Assembly (NCBI RefSeq): GCF_014288055.1
Contig: NZ_JACOPK010000004.1
Coordinates: 62,001 to 126,000, forward strand
Source of the DNA: Agathobaculum hominis
GTDB lineage: Bacteria > Bacillota > Clostridia > Oscillospirales > Butyricicoccaceae
Direction: 5' to 3'
DNA: 64,000 nucleotides
The notes below the pieces were generated by a model that was not told the origin of the DNA, ran no database searches, and saw nothing but the letters and a program-made list of their open reading frames with translations. Positions 49,940 through 59,125 of this stretch are shown here, piece after piece. The stretch's first letter is position 1. Each line of letters begins with the position of its first letter. The translations under genes were made by a program, and so were the position numbers.

Positions 49940-51778
49940 TTATTCAACTGTAACCGACTTGGCGAGGTTACGCGGCTTATCCACATCGCAGTTACGCTCA
50001 ACTGCAACATAGTATGCAAAAAGCTGCATTGGGATGATCGAAAGCGAAGCAGAAAATTCGTACAGGCACTTGGGCAGGCGGATAATATGCTGGCAGACAG
50101 ATTCGTCACCGGTGAAGTCATCCGTTGTTACCAGGACGACAGAGGCGCCGCGTGCAACGACCTCACGGATATTGGAGACCGTCTTTTCAAACAGTGCGGG
50201 CTGGGTTGCCAGAGCAACAACGAGAGTGCCATCCTCGATCAAAGAAATCGTGCCATGCTTCAGTTCGCCCGCCGCATATGCCTCAGAGTGGATATAGGAA
50301 ATTTCCTTCAGCTTAAGGGATGCCTCGAGAGCTGCGGCATAGTCCAGACCGCGGCCGAGGAAAAAGACACTGGGACGGTTTGCATACAGCGTAGCGATGC
50401 GCTGCATATCCGGCTGGCATTTGAGCGCTTCGGTGATGCATTCCGGCAGCCGCTGAAGCTCAGCACAGAGCGCACGCTCGTCGCCGATCGAGATCAGACC
50501 GCGCACGCGCGCAATCTTTACGGAAATCAGATACAGCGCGGCAAGCTGCGCGGAGTAAGCCTTGGTCGTTGCAACAGCGATCTCCGGGCCGGCCCAGGTG
50601 TACAGGACACCATCAGCTTCGCGTGCGATCGTAGAGGAGACCACATTTACAATCGCGATGGTGAATGCACCGGCCTGCTTCGCCAGACGCATTGCAGCAA
50701 GCGTATCAGCTGTCTCACCGGACTGACTGATTACGATGCACATATCCTTTTTGCCGATGATCGGGTTTTCATAGCGGAATTCGCTTGCGACCTCGGCCGA
50801 GCAGCGGATACGGCACATTGCCTCGATGACGCGCTTGCCGACCATGCCTGCATGCAGCGCAGAGCCACAGCCGATGATGTGGATGTTTTCAATGTCGCGC
50901 AGACGCTCATCGGTCAGTCCGTTGTCTTCGAAACAAACGGCATTGTTCTTGATACGGGGGGTCACGGTATCCGTAACAGCCTTAGGCTGTTCCATGATCT
51001 CCTTGAGCATGAAGTGCTGATAGCCGCCCTTTTCTGCTGCGGACATATCCCAGTTGACGGTCTGAACTTCCTTTTCGACTTTGTCGCCGAATTCGTTCAT
51101 GACAATGACTTCATCCGGACGTACGATCGCTACTTCATTGTCGTCAAGAATGATGAACTTCCGGGTACGGCTGATAATAGCGGTGATATCAGATGCGATC
51201 ATGTTTTCGCCTTCACCGATACCGATGACGAGCGGATTGCCGCGGCGCGCTGCGACGATTTCCTGTGTATTATCCATAGATACAACGCCGAGTGCGTAAG
51301 AGCCGCGCAGACGCTGCACGGCAGCCAGAACGGTTTTTGCAAGATCCTCCTGCTTGCCGGTGTGCAGATAGTCGACAAGATGCGCAACGGTTTCGGTGTC
51401 GGTCTCGGACTTGAACTCATAACCATGCGCTTCAAGGCGTTCGCGCAGTTCCTTGTAGTTTTCAATGATGCCGTTGTGAACGACTGCAACCTTGCCCTTG
51501 CCGCCGAGATGCGGATGAGAGTTGCGGTCGGACGGTTCGCCGTGAGTCGCCCAGCGGGTGTGGCCGATGCCGCAGGTGCATTTCATATCGCAGCCAACCT
51601 CACGGATCTTCTCTTCGAGGTTAGCGATGCGGCCGCGGGTCTTTACGACGCGCAGGCCTTCCTTGGTGAATGCGGCGATACCGGCAGAGTCATAGCCGCG
51701 GTATTCCAGACTGTACAGACCCTTGATCAGAATGGGGAGCGCATTTTCGCGTCCCGTAAAACCAACAATTCCACACAT
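49940..51778 (-). CDS. glmS: Glutamine-fructose-6-phosphate aminotransferase GlmS
   Basis: 612 residues. N-terminal glutaminase starts MCGIVGFTGRENALPILIKG with the catalytic Cys directly after Met, and carries GIGHTRWATHGEPSDRNSHP. Two SIS domains bind the sugar phosphate (GCGSALHAGMVGKRVIE; ISQSGETADTLAAMRLAKQA). C-terminal DKPRNLAKSVTVE is the universal GlmS ending. It makes glucosamine-6-phosphate, the substrate of the GlmM encoded just upstream. GGAGGAG precedes the ATG; a glmS ribozyme in the leader provides feedback. Confidence 0.98.
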   Translation of the reverse strand: MCGIVGFTGRENALPILIKGLYSLEYRGYDSAGIAAFTKEGLRVVKTRGRIANLEEKIREVGCDMKCTCGIGHTRWATHGEPSDRNSHPHLGGKGKVAVVHNGIIENYKELRERLEAHGYEFKSETDTETVAHLVDYLHTGKQEDLAKTVLAAVQRLRGSYALGVVSMDNTQEIVAARRGNPLVIGIGEGENMIASDITAIISRTRKFIILDDNEVAIVRPDEVIVMNEFGDKVEKEVQTVNWDMSAAEKGGYQHFMLKEIMEQPKAVTDTVTPRIKNNAVCFEDNGLTDERLRDIENIHIIGCGSALHAGMVGKRVIEAMCRIRCSAEVASEFRYENPIIGKKDMCIVISQSGETADTLAAMRLAKQAGAFTIAIVNVVSSTIAREADGVLYTWAGPEIAVATTKAYSAQLAALYLISVKIARVRGLISIGDERALCAELQRLPECITEALKCQPDMQRIATLYANRPSVFFLGRGLDYAAALEASLKLKEISYIHSEAYAAGELKHGTISLIEDGTLVVALATQPALFEKTVSNIREVVARGASVVLVTTDDFTGDESVCQHIIRLPKCLYEFSASLSIIPMQLFAYYVAVERNCDVDKPRNLAKSVTVE

Positions 51779-51882
51779 AATCAGTTTACTCCTCCAAAAC
51801 GGAATATATTTATCAAACAGTTAAAATCAAAAAGAAAAATTTGCATACCCGGATTTGGGCATAAAAATAGTGCGTAATGCAT

Positions 51883-52026
51883 AGCTGCTCTGTCCGCACA
51901 GTCACCTGTGTGCTTTAACAGCCTGCTGACGACCAACCCACCTGTGGCCGAAGGGCATCCGCCGAAATTTCGATTAACCCTTTCCTCGTCAACTGCGATA
52001 CCGGCTGCATCGCAGTTCTGGCGCTT
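51883..52026 (-). ncRNA. glmS ribozyme-riboswitch
   Basis: The leader on the minus strand contains the conserved core: AGCGCCAGAACTGCG at the 5' end (52025 downward), GTTGACGAGGAAAGGGTTA, TTTCGGCGGATGCCC and the distal CACAGGT/GGTCGTCAGCAGGC elements. Self-cleavage is expected just before the G at 52024 when glucosamine-6-phosphate is bound, leading to decay of the glmS message. The 3' limit is approximate. Confidence 0.95.
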
Positions 52027-52149
52027 TAGCTTGTTGTGAACTTGTATGTCAAACTGGTCTCACCTCCCTGCTGGTATATTGCCGCGCGTCCGGCGGACGC
52101 ACCGCAGCGTGGCTGTATTTGGCAGACGGAAAAATTCCGCCGCCTGTAA

Positions 52150-52180
52150 CAAACGAGGTGGATGCGAAACCACATCCACC
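52150..52180 (-). terminator. Hairpin after glmM
   Basis: Minus strand GGTGGATG / CATCCACC with an 8-nt loop, then TCGTTTGTT. It separates the ruvCAB-glmM transcript from the ribozyme-controlled glmS, at least in part. Confidence 0.6.
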
Positions 52181-52199
52181 CCATTGGTTCTTATCTCTA

Positions 52200-53552
52200 T
52201 TATACGACAGACTCAATCGTTTTGGCAACCCTTTTTGCCAAAGTATCTACCTGCGCGCTGTCTTTTCCCTCGACCATGACGCGGACAAGCGCCTCTGTGC
52301 CGGACGGACGGACGAGGATTCGGCCGTTGTCGCCAAGCTCGGCGGCAGCTGCTTCGATGTCAGCCTTGATCTCCGGCTTCTCCTGAAGCGTTGCCTTCTG
52401 GTCGTTCGGTACCTTGACGTTGATCATAACCTGCGGCCACGGAACGACTTCCGCTGCAATTTCCGAGCACTTTCGGCCGCTTTCCTTGAGGATGGACATG
52501 AACTGAAGCGCGGTCAGTTCACCGTCACCGGTGGAAGCATACTCCAGGAAAATTACATGACCGGACTGTTCGCCGCCCAGAATATATCCCTTCTTGAGCA
52601 TCATTTCAAGAACATAACGGTCGCCGACATTCGAGCACTCGATCTTCATGCCGTTCTTTTCAGCATAAGCGTGCAGGCCCATGTTGGACAGGATGGTCGC
52701 AACAAAAGCGCCGCCGCGCAGCTTGCCCTGCTTTTTCATGTGTGCTGCGCATACCGCCATGATGCGGTCACCGTCCAGCTCTTCGCCGGTTTCATCGACG
52801 ATCAGACAGCGGTCGGCATCACCGTCAAATGCGACACCGAGGTCGAAGCTGCCGCGGCGGACGCGCTCCTTGAGCTGTCCCAGATGGGTAGAGCCGCAGT
52901 TATCGTTGATGTTTACGCCGTCCGGCTCATAAAAGCGGATTTCAGCCTTGCACTCGACCAGTCGCATCAGACGCTCTACCGTCGTGGAGGACGAACCGTT
53001 CGCGCAGTCGACAGCAACTCGCAGACCGGACAGGTCACCGGAAATCGTTTCCGCAAGATGGTTGGTATACTCAACGACCGGGTCAATCTCGCTCTTGAGC
53101 ACACGGCCGATCCTGTCATGGGTCATGCGCGGAATGGACTCAAAGTCATCGATCAGATCCTCGATCTTTGCCTCGGTAGCATCCGGCAGCTTGTAGCCGT
53201 TGCCTGCAAAGATCTTGATGCCGTTGTATTCGAACGAATTGTGGCTTGCAGAAATGACAATACCAGCATCTGCCTTGTGCTTGATGGTGAGGTACGCGAC
53301 AGCCGGCGTCGGGATAACGCCGAGCAGTTCTACATCTGCGCCGACCGAGCAAATGCCCGCTACGAGCGCGTTCTCCAGCATATCCGAGGAAATGCGCGTA
53401 TCCTTGCCGATCAGAAGCTTGGCCTTTTTGCCGTGCGCGGACTCCTGTGTGAGCGTATATGCAGCGGCTGCACCGATCTTAAATGCGAGCAGTGCGTCAA
53501 GCTCAAGATTTGCAACGCCGCGGACGCCGTCCGTTCCAAAGTATCTACCCAA
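52200..53552 (-). CDS. glmM: Phosphoglucosamine mutase GlmM
   Basis: 450 residues from a TTG (53552) giving (M)GRYFGTDGVRGVANLELDAL; AGGTG lies 7 nt upstream, and the longer frame adds unrelated residues. Phosphoserine loop GIVISASHNSFEYNGIKIFA, metal loop FDGDADRCLIVDETG, sugar loop GGEQSGHVIF and phosphate-binding loop RPSGTEALVRVM. Converts GlcN-6-P from GlmS into GlcN-1-P for UDP-GlcNAc, used by TagO and WecB encoded further right. Confidence 0.96.
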   Translation of the reverse strand: MGRYFGTDGVRGVANLELDALLAFKIGAAAAYTLTQESAHGKKAKLLIGKDTRISSDMLENALVAGICSVGADVELLGVIPTPAVAYLTIKHKADAGIVISASHNSFEYNGIKIFAGNGYKLPDATEAKIEDLIDDFESIPRMTHDRIGRVLKSEIDPVVEYTNHLAETISGDLSGLRVAVDCANGSSSTTVERLMRLVECKAEIRFYEPDGVNINDNCGSTHLGQLKERVRRGSFDLGVAFDGDADRCLIVDETGEELDGDRIMAVCAAHMKKQGKLRGGAFVATILSNMGLHAYAEKNGMKIECSNVGDRYVLEMMLKKGYILGGEQSGHVIFLEYASTGDGELTALQFMSILKESGRKCSEIAAEVVPWPQVMINVKVPNDQKATLQEKPEIKADIEAAAAELGDNGRILVRPSGTEALVRVMVEGKDSAQVDTLAKRVAKTIESVV

Positions 53553-53602
53553 TATGAAACACCTATCTTTCCTGTTGATACGACATGGGGACATGCCCCG
53601 GT

Positions 53603-54643
53603 TTACAGCATTAGCTGTCCGTCAGCCGGCTCCATGTTAAGATGCCGGTATGCCTGCATCGTCACGCATCGTCCGCGCGGCGTGCGGCTGAGAAAGCCGA
53701 TCTGCATGAGATACGGCTCGTAAACGTCTTCAAGAGTAATGGCCTCCTCGCCGATCGTCGCAGCGAGAGTGTCCAGCCCGACCGGTCCGCCGCCATAGTT
53801 GAGCATGATGCTCTGAAGCATGCGCCGATCGACATTATCGAGACCGAGTTCGTCTATTTCCAGTGCGCGCAGCGCGATGTCTGCGCTCTTTTTGTCAATG
53901 GTACCCGTGCCGCGAACCTGCGCAAAATCGCGCACACGGCGCAGCAGACGATTGGCAATACGAGGTGTGCCGCGGCTGCGCCGGGCGATTTCATATGCGC
54001 CTTCGTGCTCGCAAGGGACGTTCAGAATGCCTGCCGAACGTTCAACGATACTGCAAAGCTCCTCGGGCGAATACAGCTCGAGACGGAGCATGACGCCGAA
54101 GCGGTCGCGCAGCGGACTGGTCATCTGACCTGCACGGGTTGTTGCGCCGATCAGCGTAAAGCGCGGCAGGTCGATTCGTATGGAGCGGGCAGAGGGCCCC
54201 TTGCCGATGATGATATCGAGCGCGTAGTCCTCCATGGCCGGATAAAGGATCTCCTCTACCGCACGGTCGAGACGGTGGATCTCGTCAATAAACAAAATAT
54301 CATTTTCTGAGAGGTTTGTCAATAAAGCGGCAAGATCTCCGGCCTTTTCAATGGCAGGGCCGCTTGTGACGCGGATGTTGACACCCATTTCGGCGGCGAT
54401 GATACCGGCGAGCGTGGTCTTGCCGAGGCCGGGAGGACCATACAGAAGCGTATGGTCGAGCGACTCGCCGCGCATTTTTGCGGCTTCGATATATACGCTC
54501 AGGTTTTCCTTGGCCTTGGTCTGACCGATGTAATCCGCCATCGTCTTGGGGCGGAGCGAATTTTCGGTCTCGTCCTCAGACAGCTGCCGGGTGGAGATGA
54601 TGCGTTCATCATCCGCCATGCCGCCGGAAAATTCAATACTCAA
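53603..54643 (-). CDS. ruvB: Holliday junction helicase RuvB
   Basis: 346 residues. AAA+ motor: Walker A LLYGPPGLGKTTLAGIIAAE, Walker B ILFIDEIHRLDRAVEE, sensor TLIGATTRAGQMTSPLRDRF, arginine finger region RGTPRIANRLLRRVRDFA and a C-terminal winged helix ending FLSRTPRGRCVT. Works with RuvA, whose gene lies 17 nt upstream. Confidence 0.98.
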   Translation of the reverse strand: MSIEFSGGMADDERIISTRQLSEDETENSLRPKTMADYIGQTKAKENLSVYIEAAKMRGESLDHTLLYGPPGLGKTTLAGIIAAEMGVNIRVTSGPAIEKAGDLAALLTNLSENDILFIDEIHRLDRAVEEILYPAMEDYALDIIIGKGPSARSIRIDLPRFTLIGATTRAGQMTSPLRDRFGVMLRLELYSPEELCSIVERSAGILNVPCEHEGAYEIARRSRGTPRIANRLLRRVRDFAQVRGTGTIDKKSADIALRALEIDELGLDNVDRRMLQSIMLNYGGGPVGLDTLAATIGEEAITLEDVYEPYLMQIGFLSRTPRGRCVTMQAYRHLNMEPADGQLML

Positions 54644-54660
54644 AGGAACACTCTCCCTTA

Positions 54661-55269
54661 TTACTGCTTAACAAGTTTCTTGAGACACTGGCGGATGATT
54701 TCGTCCGCTTCCATGCCGGCCGTGTCGATCTGCTTCATTGCGTGGAGTGCTTCAGCCTGCGTATAGCCAAGCACCATGAGCGCCGCAACGGCTTCCTGTG
54801 TATGGTTTACGCCGCCGGAGAGATCTGCTGCGGCCACAGGCGAAGCAGCGGAAGCACCTTCAAGCTGCTCCTTGCTCATTTTGTCCCGAAGCTCCAGAAC
54901 GATGCGCTGCGCGATCTTTTTTCCGATGCCGGGCGCCTGTGTGAGCATTTTCTCGTCGCCGGTGATGATCGAGAGCGCAAGCCGGTCGGGCGGCGCGACC
55001 GAAAGAATGGAAAGCGCTGCCTTGGGACCGACGCCGGAAACACCGATCATCATCTCAAAGCAGGACTTTTCCTCCTCGTCGATAAAGCCGTACAGCTCGA
55101 AAATCCCCTCGCGCACATTGAGATAGGTCAGCAGACGGGCCTTCGTGCCGATTTTCAGCCTGCTGATTGTATTCTGCGAAGCATGGCAGGCATAACCCAC
55201 ACCGCCGCAGTCGATTACGGCAAGTCCCGTCTGAAGGACGCTTACCGTTCCGTCAACATAATAAAACAT
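54661..55269 (-). CDS. ruvA: Holliday junction binding protein RuvA
   Basis: 202 residues. OB-fold domain (MFYYVDGTVSVLQTGLAVID), helix-hairpin-helix pair (MIGVSGVGPKAALSILSVA; LTQAPGIGKKIAQRIVLELR) and a C-terminal three-helix domain that contacts RuvB (EAVAALMVLGYTQAEALHAM). Three nt separate it from the ruvC stop. Confidence 0.98.
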   Translation of the reverse strand: MFYYVDGTVSVLQTGLAVIDCGGVGYACHASQNTISRLKIGTKARLLTYLNVREGIFELYGFIDEEEKSCFEMMIGVSGVGPKAALSILSVAPPDRLALSIITGDEKMLTQAPGIGKKIAQRIVLELRDKMSKEQLEGASAASPVAAADLSGGVNHTQEAVAALMVLGYTQAEALHAMKQIDTAGMEADEIIRQCLKKLVKQ

Positions 55270-55272
55270 AAA

Positions 55273-55764
55273 TTATAAACCCTCATATCGCATAGCCTGT
55301 CTGGAATGACCGTGGCAGATCGCAAGCGCGAGTGCATCCGCCGCATCATCCGGCCGCGGGAGCTTTGTGAGATGGAGAATGCTCTTTGTCATTTCCATCA
55401 TCTGTTTTTTTTCTGCGTTGCCGTAGCCGACGACCGCCATCTTGACCTGATTCGGTGTATAGGAGACCGGATGCAGCCCCTTCTGCGCGAGTGCGAGCAG
55501 AATAACGCCGCGTGCCTGCGCAACCTGAATGCCGGTCGTGATGTTCTTTGAAAAGAAAAGCTCCTCGATCGAAACCTCATCCGGGTGGAATGTATCCACA
55601 AGCGTGCAGATATCGTCATAGATCTCGCACAGACGCAGATGCATGGGCGTGCCCGGCGCAGTTTTCGCGGCACCGTACTGGATAGCGGTGAATTTCATAT
55701 TATCGAACCGGACGACACCGTAACCGATCGTGCCGTAGCCGGGGTCTATGCCAAGAATGATCAT
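55273..55764 (-). CDS. ruvC: Holliday junction resolvase RuvC
   Basis: 163 residues. Catalytic acidic residues in MIILGIDPGYGTIGYGVV (first Asp), VSIEELFFSKNITTGIQVAQ (Glu) and LPRPDDAADALALAICHG (final Asp pair). First gene of the ruvC-ruvA-ruvB-glmM unit, with its own promoter. Confidence 0.98.
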   Translation of the reverse strand: MIILGIDPGYGTIGYGVVRFDNMKFTAIQYGAAKTAPGTPMHLRLCEIYDDICTLVDTFHPDEVSIEELFFSKNITTGIQVAQARGVILLALAQKGLHPVSYTPNQVKMAVVGYGNAEKKQMMEMTKSILHLTKLPRPDDAADALALAICHGHSRQAMRYEGL

Positions 55765-55814
55765 AACAGGTCCTTTGCCAATGTAAAAACGGAAAAATAA
55801 TTCCGAGTTCAGAT

Positions 55815-55843
55815 ATTATAGCACAAACGTGTGTATTTTGCAA
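55815..55843 (-). promoter_or_regulatory. ruvC operon promoter
   Basis: TTGCAA (55843-55838), a 17-nt spacer and TATAAT (55820-55815) on the minus strand. Confidence 0.8.
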
Positions 55844-55849
55844 TATGTA

Positions 55850-55894
55850 TCATGATAAAGACAGGGATGAATGCAAGAAGCACTCATCCCTGTC
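55850..55894 (-). terminator. Terminator after the Met_gamma_lyase-family gene
   Basis: Minus strand stem GACAGGGATGAGTGC / GCATTCATCCCTGTC (one G-U pair) with the loop TTCTT, then TTTATC. It ends the tagO operon just before the ruvC promoter. Confidence 0.8.
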
Positions 55895-55946
55895 GGATCA
55901 TCTGCTGCTGTCTTTAAGGCAATACCGAATCATTAAAGCTGCGGCG

Positions 55947-57203
55947 TTAATTTTGCAGTTCGGTCTTGATTCTTTCGGCCGCAAGCAGGATGCCGGCCTT
56001 GCCGGAGGAGTAGGTCAGACCGCCCTGCATATAGCAGACATACGGCTCGCGCATCGGCGCGTCGGCAGAAAGCTCGATGGATGCGCCCTGCACAAATGCG
56101 CCGGCTGCCATGATGACGGGATCGTCATAGCCGGGCATTGCCCAGGGTTCGGGCGTAACGAAGGAATCGACCGGAGCGCCGGACTGAATGCCCTCACAGA
56201 AGCGGCGCAGCGGTTCGGGTTTGCCGAATGCGATCGTCTGGATGATGTCATAGCGCGGCTCCTCTGCCTTGGGGCTAACCTCGTAGCCGAGCTTCTCCAT
56301 CACCTTCGCACAGAAAATCGCAGTTTTAAGCGCTTGAGCGGTAATGTGCGGCGCCATGAACAGACCCTGAAACAGCAGACGGTTCTGCCCCATTGTGCAG
56401 CCGCATTCGCCGCCGATGCCGGGCGCGGTCAGCTTGTAGGATGCGTTTTCGACGAGATCTCTGCGGCCGGCAATATAGCCGCCCGTGGGGGCAAGACCGC
56501 CGCCGGGGTTTTTGATGAGCGAACCGGCGATGATGTCTGCGCCGACCTGCGTCGGTTCGATCGTTTCGGTGAATTCTCCGTAGCAGTTATCGACCATAAT
56601 GGCAGCGCACGGGTTGACCTCACGCACAACCTCGCAGACCTTGCCGATCTCCTCGACGGAAAGCGTCTTGCGCACGGCGTAGCCGCGGCTGCGCTGAATG
56701 AATACGAGCTTAACGTTTTCGTCCCTTGCCGCCTCACGGATCGCAGGCAGATCGGGAACGCCGTCCTTCAGATCGACCTGTTTATAGCCGATGCCGTAGC
56801 TCTTCATGCTGCCGCAGTAATCGCCGGTAATGGTATTCTGAAGGGTGTCGTACGCCGGTCCGGTAACGGACAGAACGGTGTCCCCGGTCTTTACTGCGGA
56901 GAACATTGCGCAGGACAGGGCATGCGTGCCGTTGACAAAGCCGATGCGCACGAGAGCAGCTTCCGTGCCGAAGATGTCGGCGTAAATTTTGTCGAGCGTA
57001 TCGCGGCCGTAGTCATCATAGCCATAGCCGGTCGTACCGGCGAACAGATTGTCGGAAACGCGGTTCTTTGCGAAGGCGGCGAGCACCTTTTCGGTATTCC
57101 GATCGCAGATTTCCTCAATACGGGAAAAATAAGGACGGATTTCACGTTCGGCTTCAGCGCCGAGCGCACGGATTTCCTCGGAAATTTTTAAGTATTCTGA
57201 CAT
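55947..57203 (-). CDS. Met_gamma_lyase-family PLP protein (aluminium-resistance type)
   Basis: 418 residues. Family PF06838: AGTTGYGYDDYGRDTLDKIY, RIGFVNGTHALSCAMFSAVK, a fold-type I PLP site with IMVDNCYGEFTETIEPTQVG (Asp) and DIIAGSLIKNPGGGLAPTGG (Schiff-base Lys), and GGECGCTMGQNRLLFQGLF. Family members are annotated as methionine gamma-lyase or aluminium-resistance proteins, but the physiological substrate is not settled. It lies at the end of an operon for wall-polymer precursors, where its role is unclear. Confidence 0.9.
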   Translation of the reverse strand: MSEYLKISEEIRALGAEAEREIRPYFSRIEEICDRNTEKVLAAFAKNRVSDNLFAGTTGYGYDDYGRDTLDKIYADIFGTEAALVRIGFVNGTHALSCAMFSAVKTGDTVLSVTGPAYDTLQNTITGDYCGSMKSYGIGYKQVDLKDGVPDLPAIREAARDENVKLVFIQRSRGYAVRKTLSVEEIGKVCEVVREVNPCAAIMVDNCYGEFTETIEPTQVGADIIAGSLIKNPGGGLAPTGGYIAGRRDLVENASYKLTAPGIGGECGCTMGQNRLLFQGLFMAPHITAQALKTAIFCAKVMEKLGYEVSPKAEEPRYDIIQTIAFGKPEPLRRFCEGIQSGAPVDSFVTPEPWAMPGYDDPVIMAAGAFVQGASIELSADAPMREPYVCYMQGGLTYSSGKAGILLAAERIKTELQN

Positions 57204-57212
57204 ATTGAATGG

Positions 57213-57980
57213 TTACTCTCCTAACAGTGTTTTCCCTCCGGGCAGGGTAAAATATACCTTGTCGGGGGCTTCGGTCGAAAGTCCGGAGACAGAGACCGAG
57301 CGGGTGAGCGTATCGCCCGAATAGAACGATGCGCTTTTGAGAAGTCCTGAGGACGCAGACACGCTGTAAGCGCAGCGGTAGCCGTCCAGATCAAAGCTGA
57401 CGATGATGCACGGTTCGCTGTCTGTGGATGTGCGGCCGGCAGAAAGCGGTGTAACGCCTGCTGCGAGCACATCCTCATAGGTCGGCAGCATGGCAGAGGC
57501 GTCATCAGAAAAACTGCCTGCCCTGCCCTCATAGACTGCCGAACTGTCAGCGTTCCAGGAATAGATGGTATCGCCTCTGCGGATGATCGAGGAGCGGACA
57601 GCGCCGCTCTCGGTCAGGGTATCCGTGCGGATGACGCCGTCGCGAACATAGCGGCGGCAGCGGAGAGAGGATGAGCCGCCGGTATAATACAGTTTGTTTT
57701 CGATGGTGCAGCTGTATGCCTCAGGGCGCGTGAGAGACGCAATCACATGCTGGACGTTATCGGTCGTGATATCAACATCTGCAACGCTCTGCGCAGTCAG
57801 CAGCTGACTGTCGGCGGTGACGACCGGCGTGTCAGCCTCCCCTGTCGGCAGCGTGATGCCTGTGTCGCGGCGATGCAGCAGACCGGAGGACATGATGTAG
57901 CTCAGGAACAGGAGCGACACAAGAACGCCTGCACAGATGGCGGCTGCCATAGGCGCAGAGAGGACTTTTCGCTTTCTCAC
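57213..57980 (-). CDS. Hypothetical membrane-anchored extracytoplasmic protein
   Basis: 255 residues. A short basic start (MRKRKVLSAP), one hydrophobic helix (MAAAICAGVLVSLLFLSYIM), then a beta-rich outer domain of about 220 residues with no cysteine cluster (two isolated Cys): DVDITTDNVQHVIASLTRPE, LYYTGGSSSLRCRRYVRDGV and SFDLDGYRCAYSVSASSGLL. The alternation of short strands recalls LolA/outer-wall lipid-handling folds or sporulation proteins, but I see no clear family signature. Its start overlaps the wecB stop as ATGA. Confidence 0.75.
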   Translation of the reverse strand: MRKRKVLSAPMAAAICAGVLVSLLFLSYIMSSGLLHRRDTGITLPTGEADTPVVTADSQLLTAQSVADVDITTDNVQHVIASLTRPEAYSCTIENKLYYTGGSSSLRCRRYVRDGVIRTDTLTESGAVRSSIIRRGDTIYSWNADSSAVYEGRAGSFSDDASAMLPTYEDVLAAGVTPLSAGRTSTDSEPCIIVSFDLDGYRCAYSVSASSGLLKSASFYSGDTLTRSVSVSGLSTEAPDKVYFTLPGGKTLLGE

Positions 57981-59125
57981 GGGTTGAACGGTGCCGGACC
58001 GTCCTCGCGCAGACCGAAATAGTGCTCGATCGCTTCGACAATGCGCTTCGAGGTTTTTCCGTCGCCGTAGGGATTGACGGCATGCGCCATCCTTGCGTAA
58101 GCAGTCTCGTCCTCGAACAGCTCGCGTGCGAGCTTTACGATATCGGCCTGCTCAACGCCCGCAAGCTTGACTGTGCCGGCTTCGATTGCTTCCGGACGCT
58201 CGGTCTCGCGGCGCAGGACCAGAACCGGCTTGCCGAGACTCGGCGCTTCCTCCTGAAGTCCGCCGGAGTCGGTCATAATCATGAAGCAGCGCGCCATCAG
58301 ATTGTGCATCTCGTCAACGGTCAGCGGATGAATCAGATGAATGCGGTCATTGCCGCCAAGGAACTTTTCTGCGGTCTCACGCACATACGGACTGAGGTGA
58401 ACCGGATAAACGAAGTGCACATCCGGATATGCTTCGCTCAGCTCAGCAATCGCACGGCAGATATTCTCCATCGGTTCGCCGTAGTTTTCGCGGCGGTGAG
58501 CCGTGACAAGGACAACACGGTTGTTCTCGAAGTCGAGCTTTTTCAGCTGCTCATCACGGAATGCAAAATCCGGCTTGACGGTCATGTGGATCGCGTCGAC
58601 GACGGTGTTGCCGACGACAGAAACGCCCTCAGTGATGCCCTCGCGGGCGAGATTGTCACGGTTGCGAGGAGTCGGAGCAAAGTGTAGCGTCGCGATCTGA
58701 CCGGTCAGCTTGCGGTTCATTTCCTCAGGGAACGGCGAATATTTGTCGTAGGTGCGCAGACCGGCCTCAACATGGCCGACAGGGATTTTGTGGTAGAACG
58801 CTGCGAGTGCGCCGGCAAAAGTGGTCGAGGTATCGCCATGGACGAGAACAATGTCCGGCTGCGCCTTTTCGAGCACCTCATCCAGACCGTGCAGGCTCTT
58901 TTCGGTGATGGTAGCGAGCGTTTGACGCGGCTGCATGATATTCAGGTCATAATCCGGCCTGATGCCGAAAATATCAAGAACCTGATCGAGCATTTCGCGA
59001 TGCTGTGCGGTAACGCACACGATGGACTCGGTGTTTTCGTTCTGCTCAAGCGCATGCACGAGCGGAGCCATTTTGATAGCTTCCGGGCGCGTACCGAATA
59101 CAGTCATTACCTTGATTTTATTCAT
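57977..59125 (-). CDS. wecB: UDP-N-acetylglucosamine 2-epimerase, non-hydrolysing
   Basis: 382 residues from the ATG giving MNKIKVMTVFGTRPEAIKMA; AGGAGGAG lies upstream. GT-B fold epimerase with TAQHREMLDQVLDIF, VLVHGDTSTTFAGALAAFYH, GHVEAGLRTYDKYSPFPEEM, NRKLTGQIATLHFAPT, VTAHRRENYGEPM and TDSGGLQEEAPSLGKPVLVL. It makes UDP-ManNAc for teichoic-acid linkage units or a related polymer, and fits with the TagO-type enzyme encoded just upstream (8-nt overlap). Confidence 0.97.
   Translation of the reverse strand: MNKIKVMTVFGTRPEAIKMAPLVHALEQNENTESIVCVTAQHREMLDQVLDIFGIRPDYDLNIMQPRQTLATITEKSLHGLDEVLEKAQPDIVLVHGDTSTTFAGALAAFYHKIPVGHVEAGLRTYDKYSPFPEEMNRKLTGQIATLHFAPTPRNRDNLAREGITEGVSVVGNTVVDAIHMTVKPDFAFRDEQLKKLDFENNRVVLVTAHRRENYGEPMENICRAIAELSEAYPDVHFVYPVHLSPYVRETAEKFLGGNDRIHLIHPLTVDEMHNLMARCFMIMTDSGGLQEEAPSLGKPVLVLRRETERPEAIEAGTVKLAGVEQADIVKLARELFEDETAYARMAHAVNPYGDGKTSKRIVEAIEHYFGLREDGPAPFNP

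Noticed and set aside
49913..51877. A 654-codon plus-strand open frame opposite glmS
   Set aside because: Antisense shadow of glmS extending into the ribozyme region; glmS motifs are decisive.
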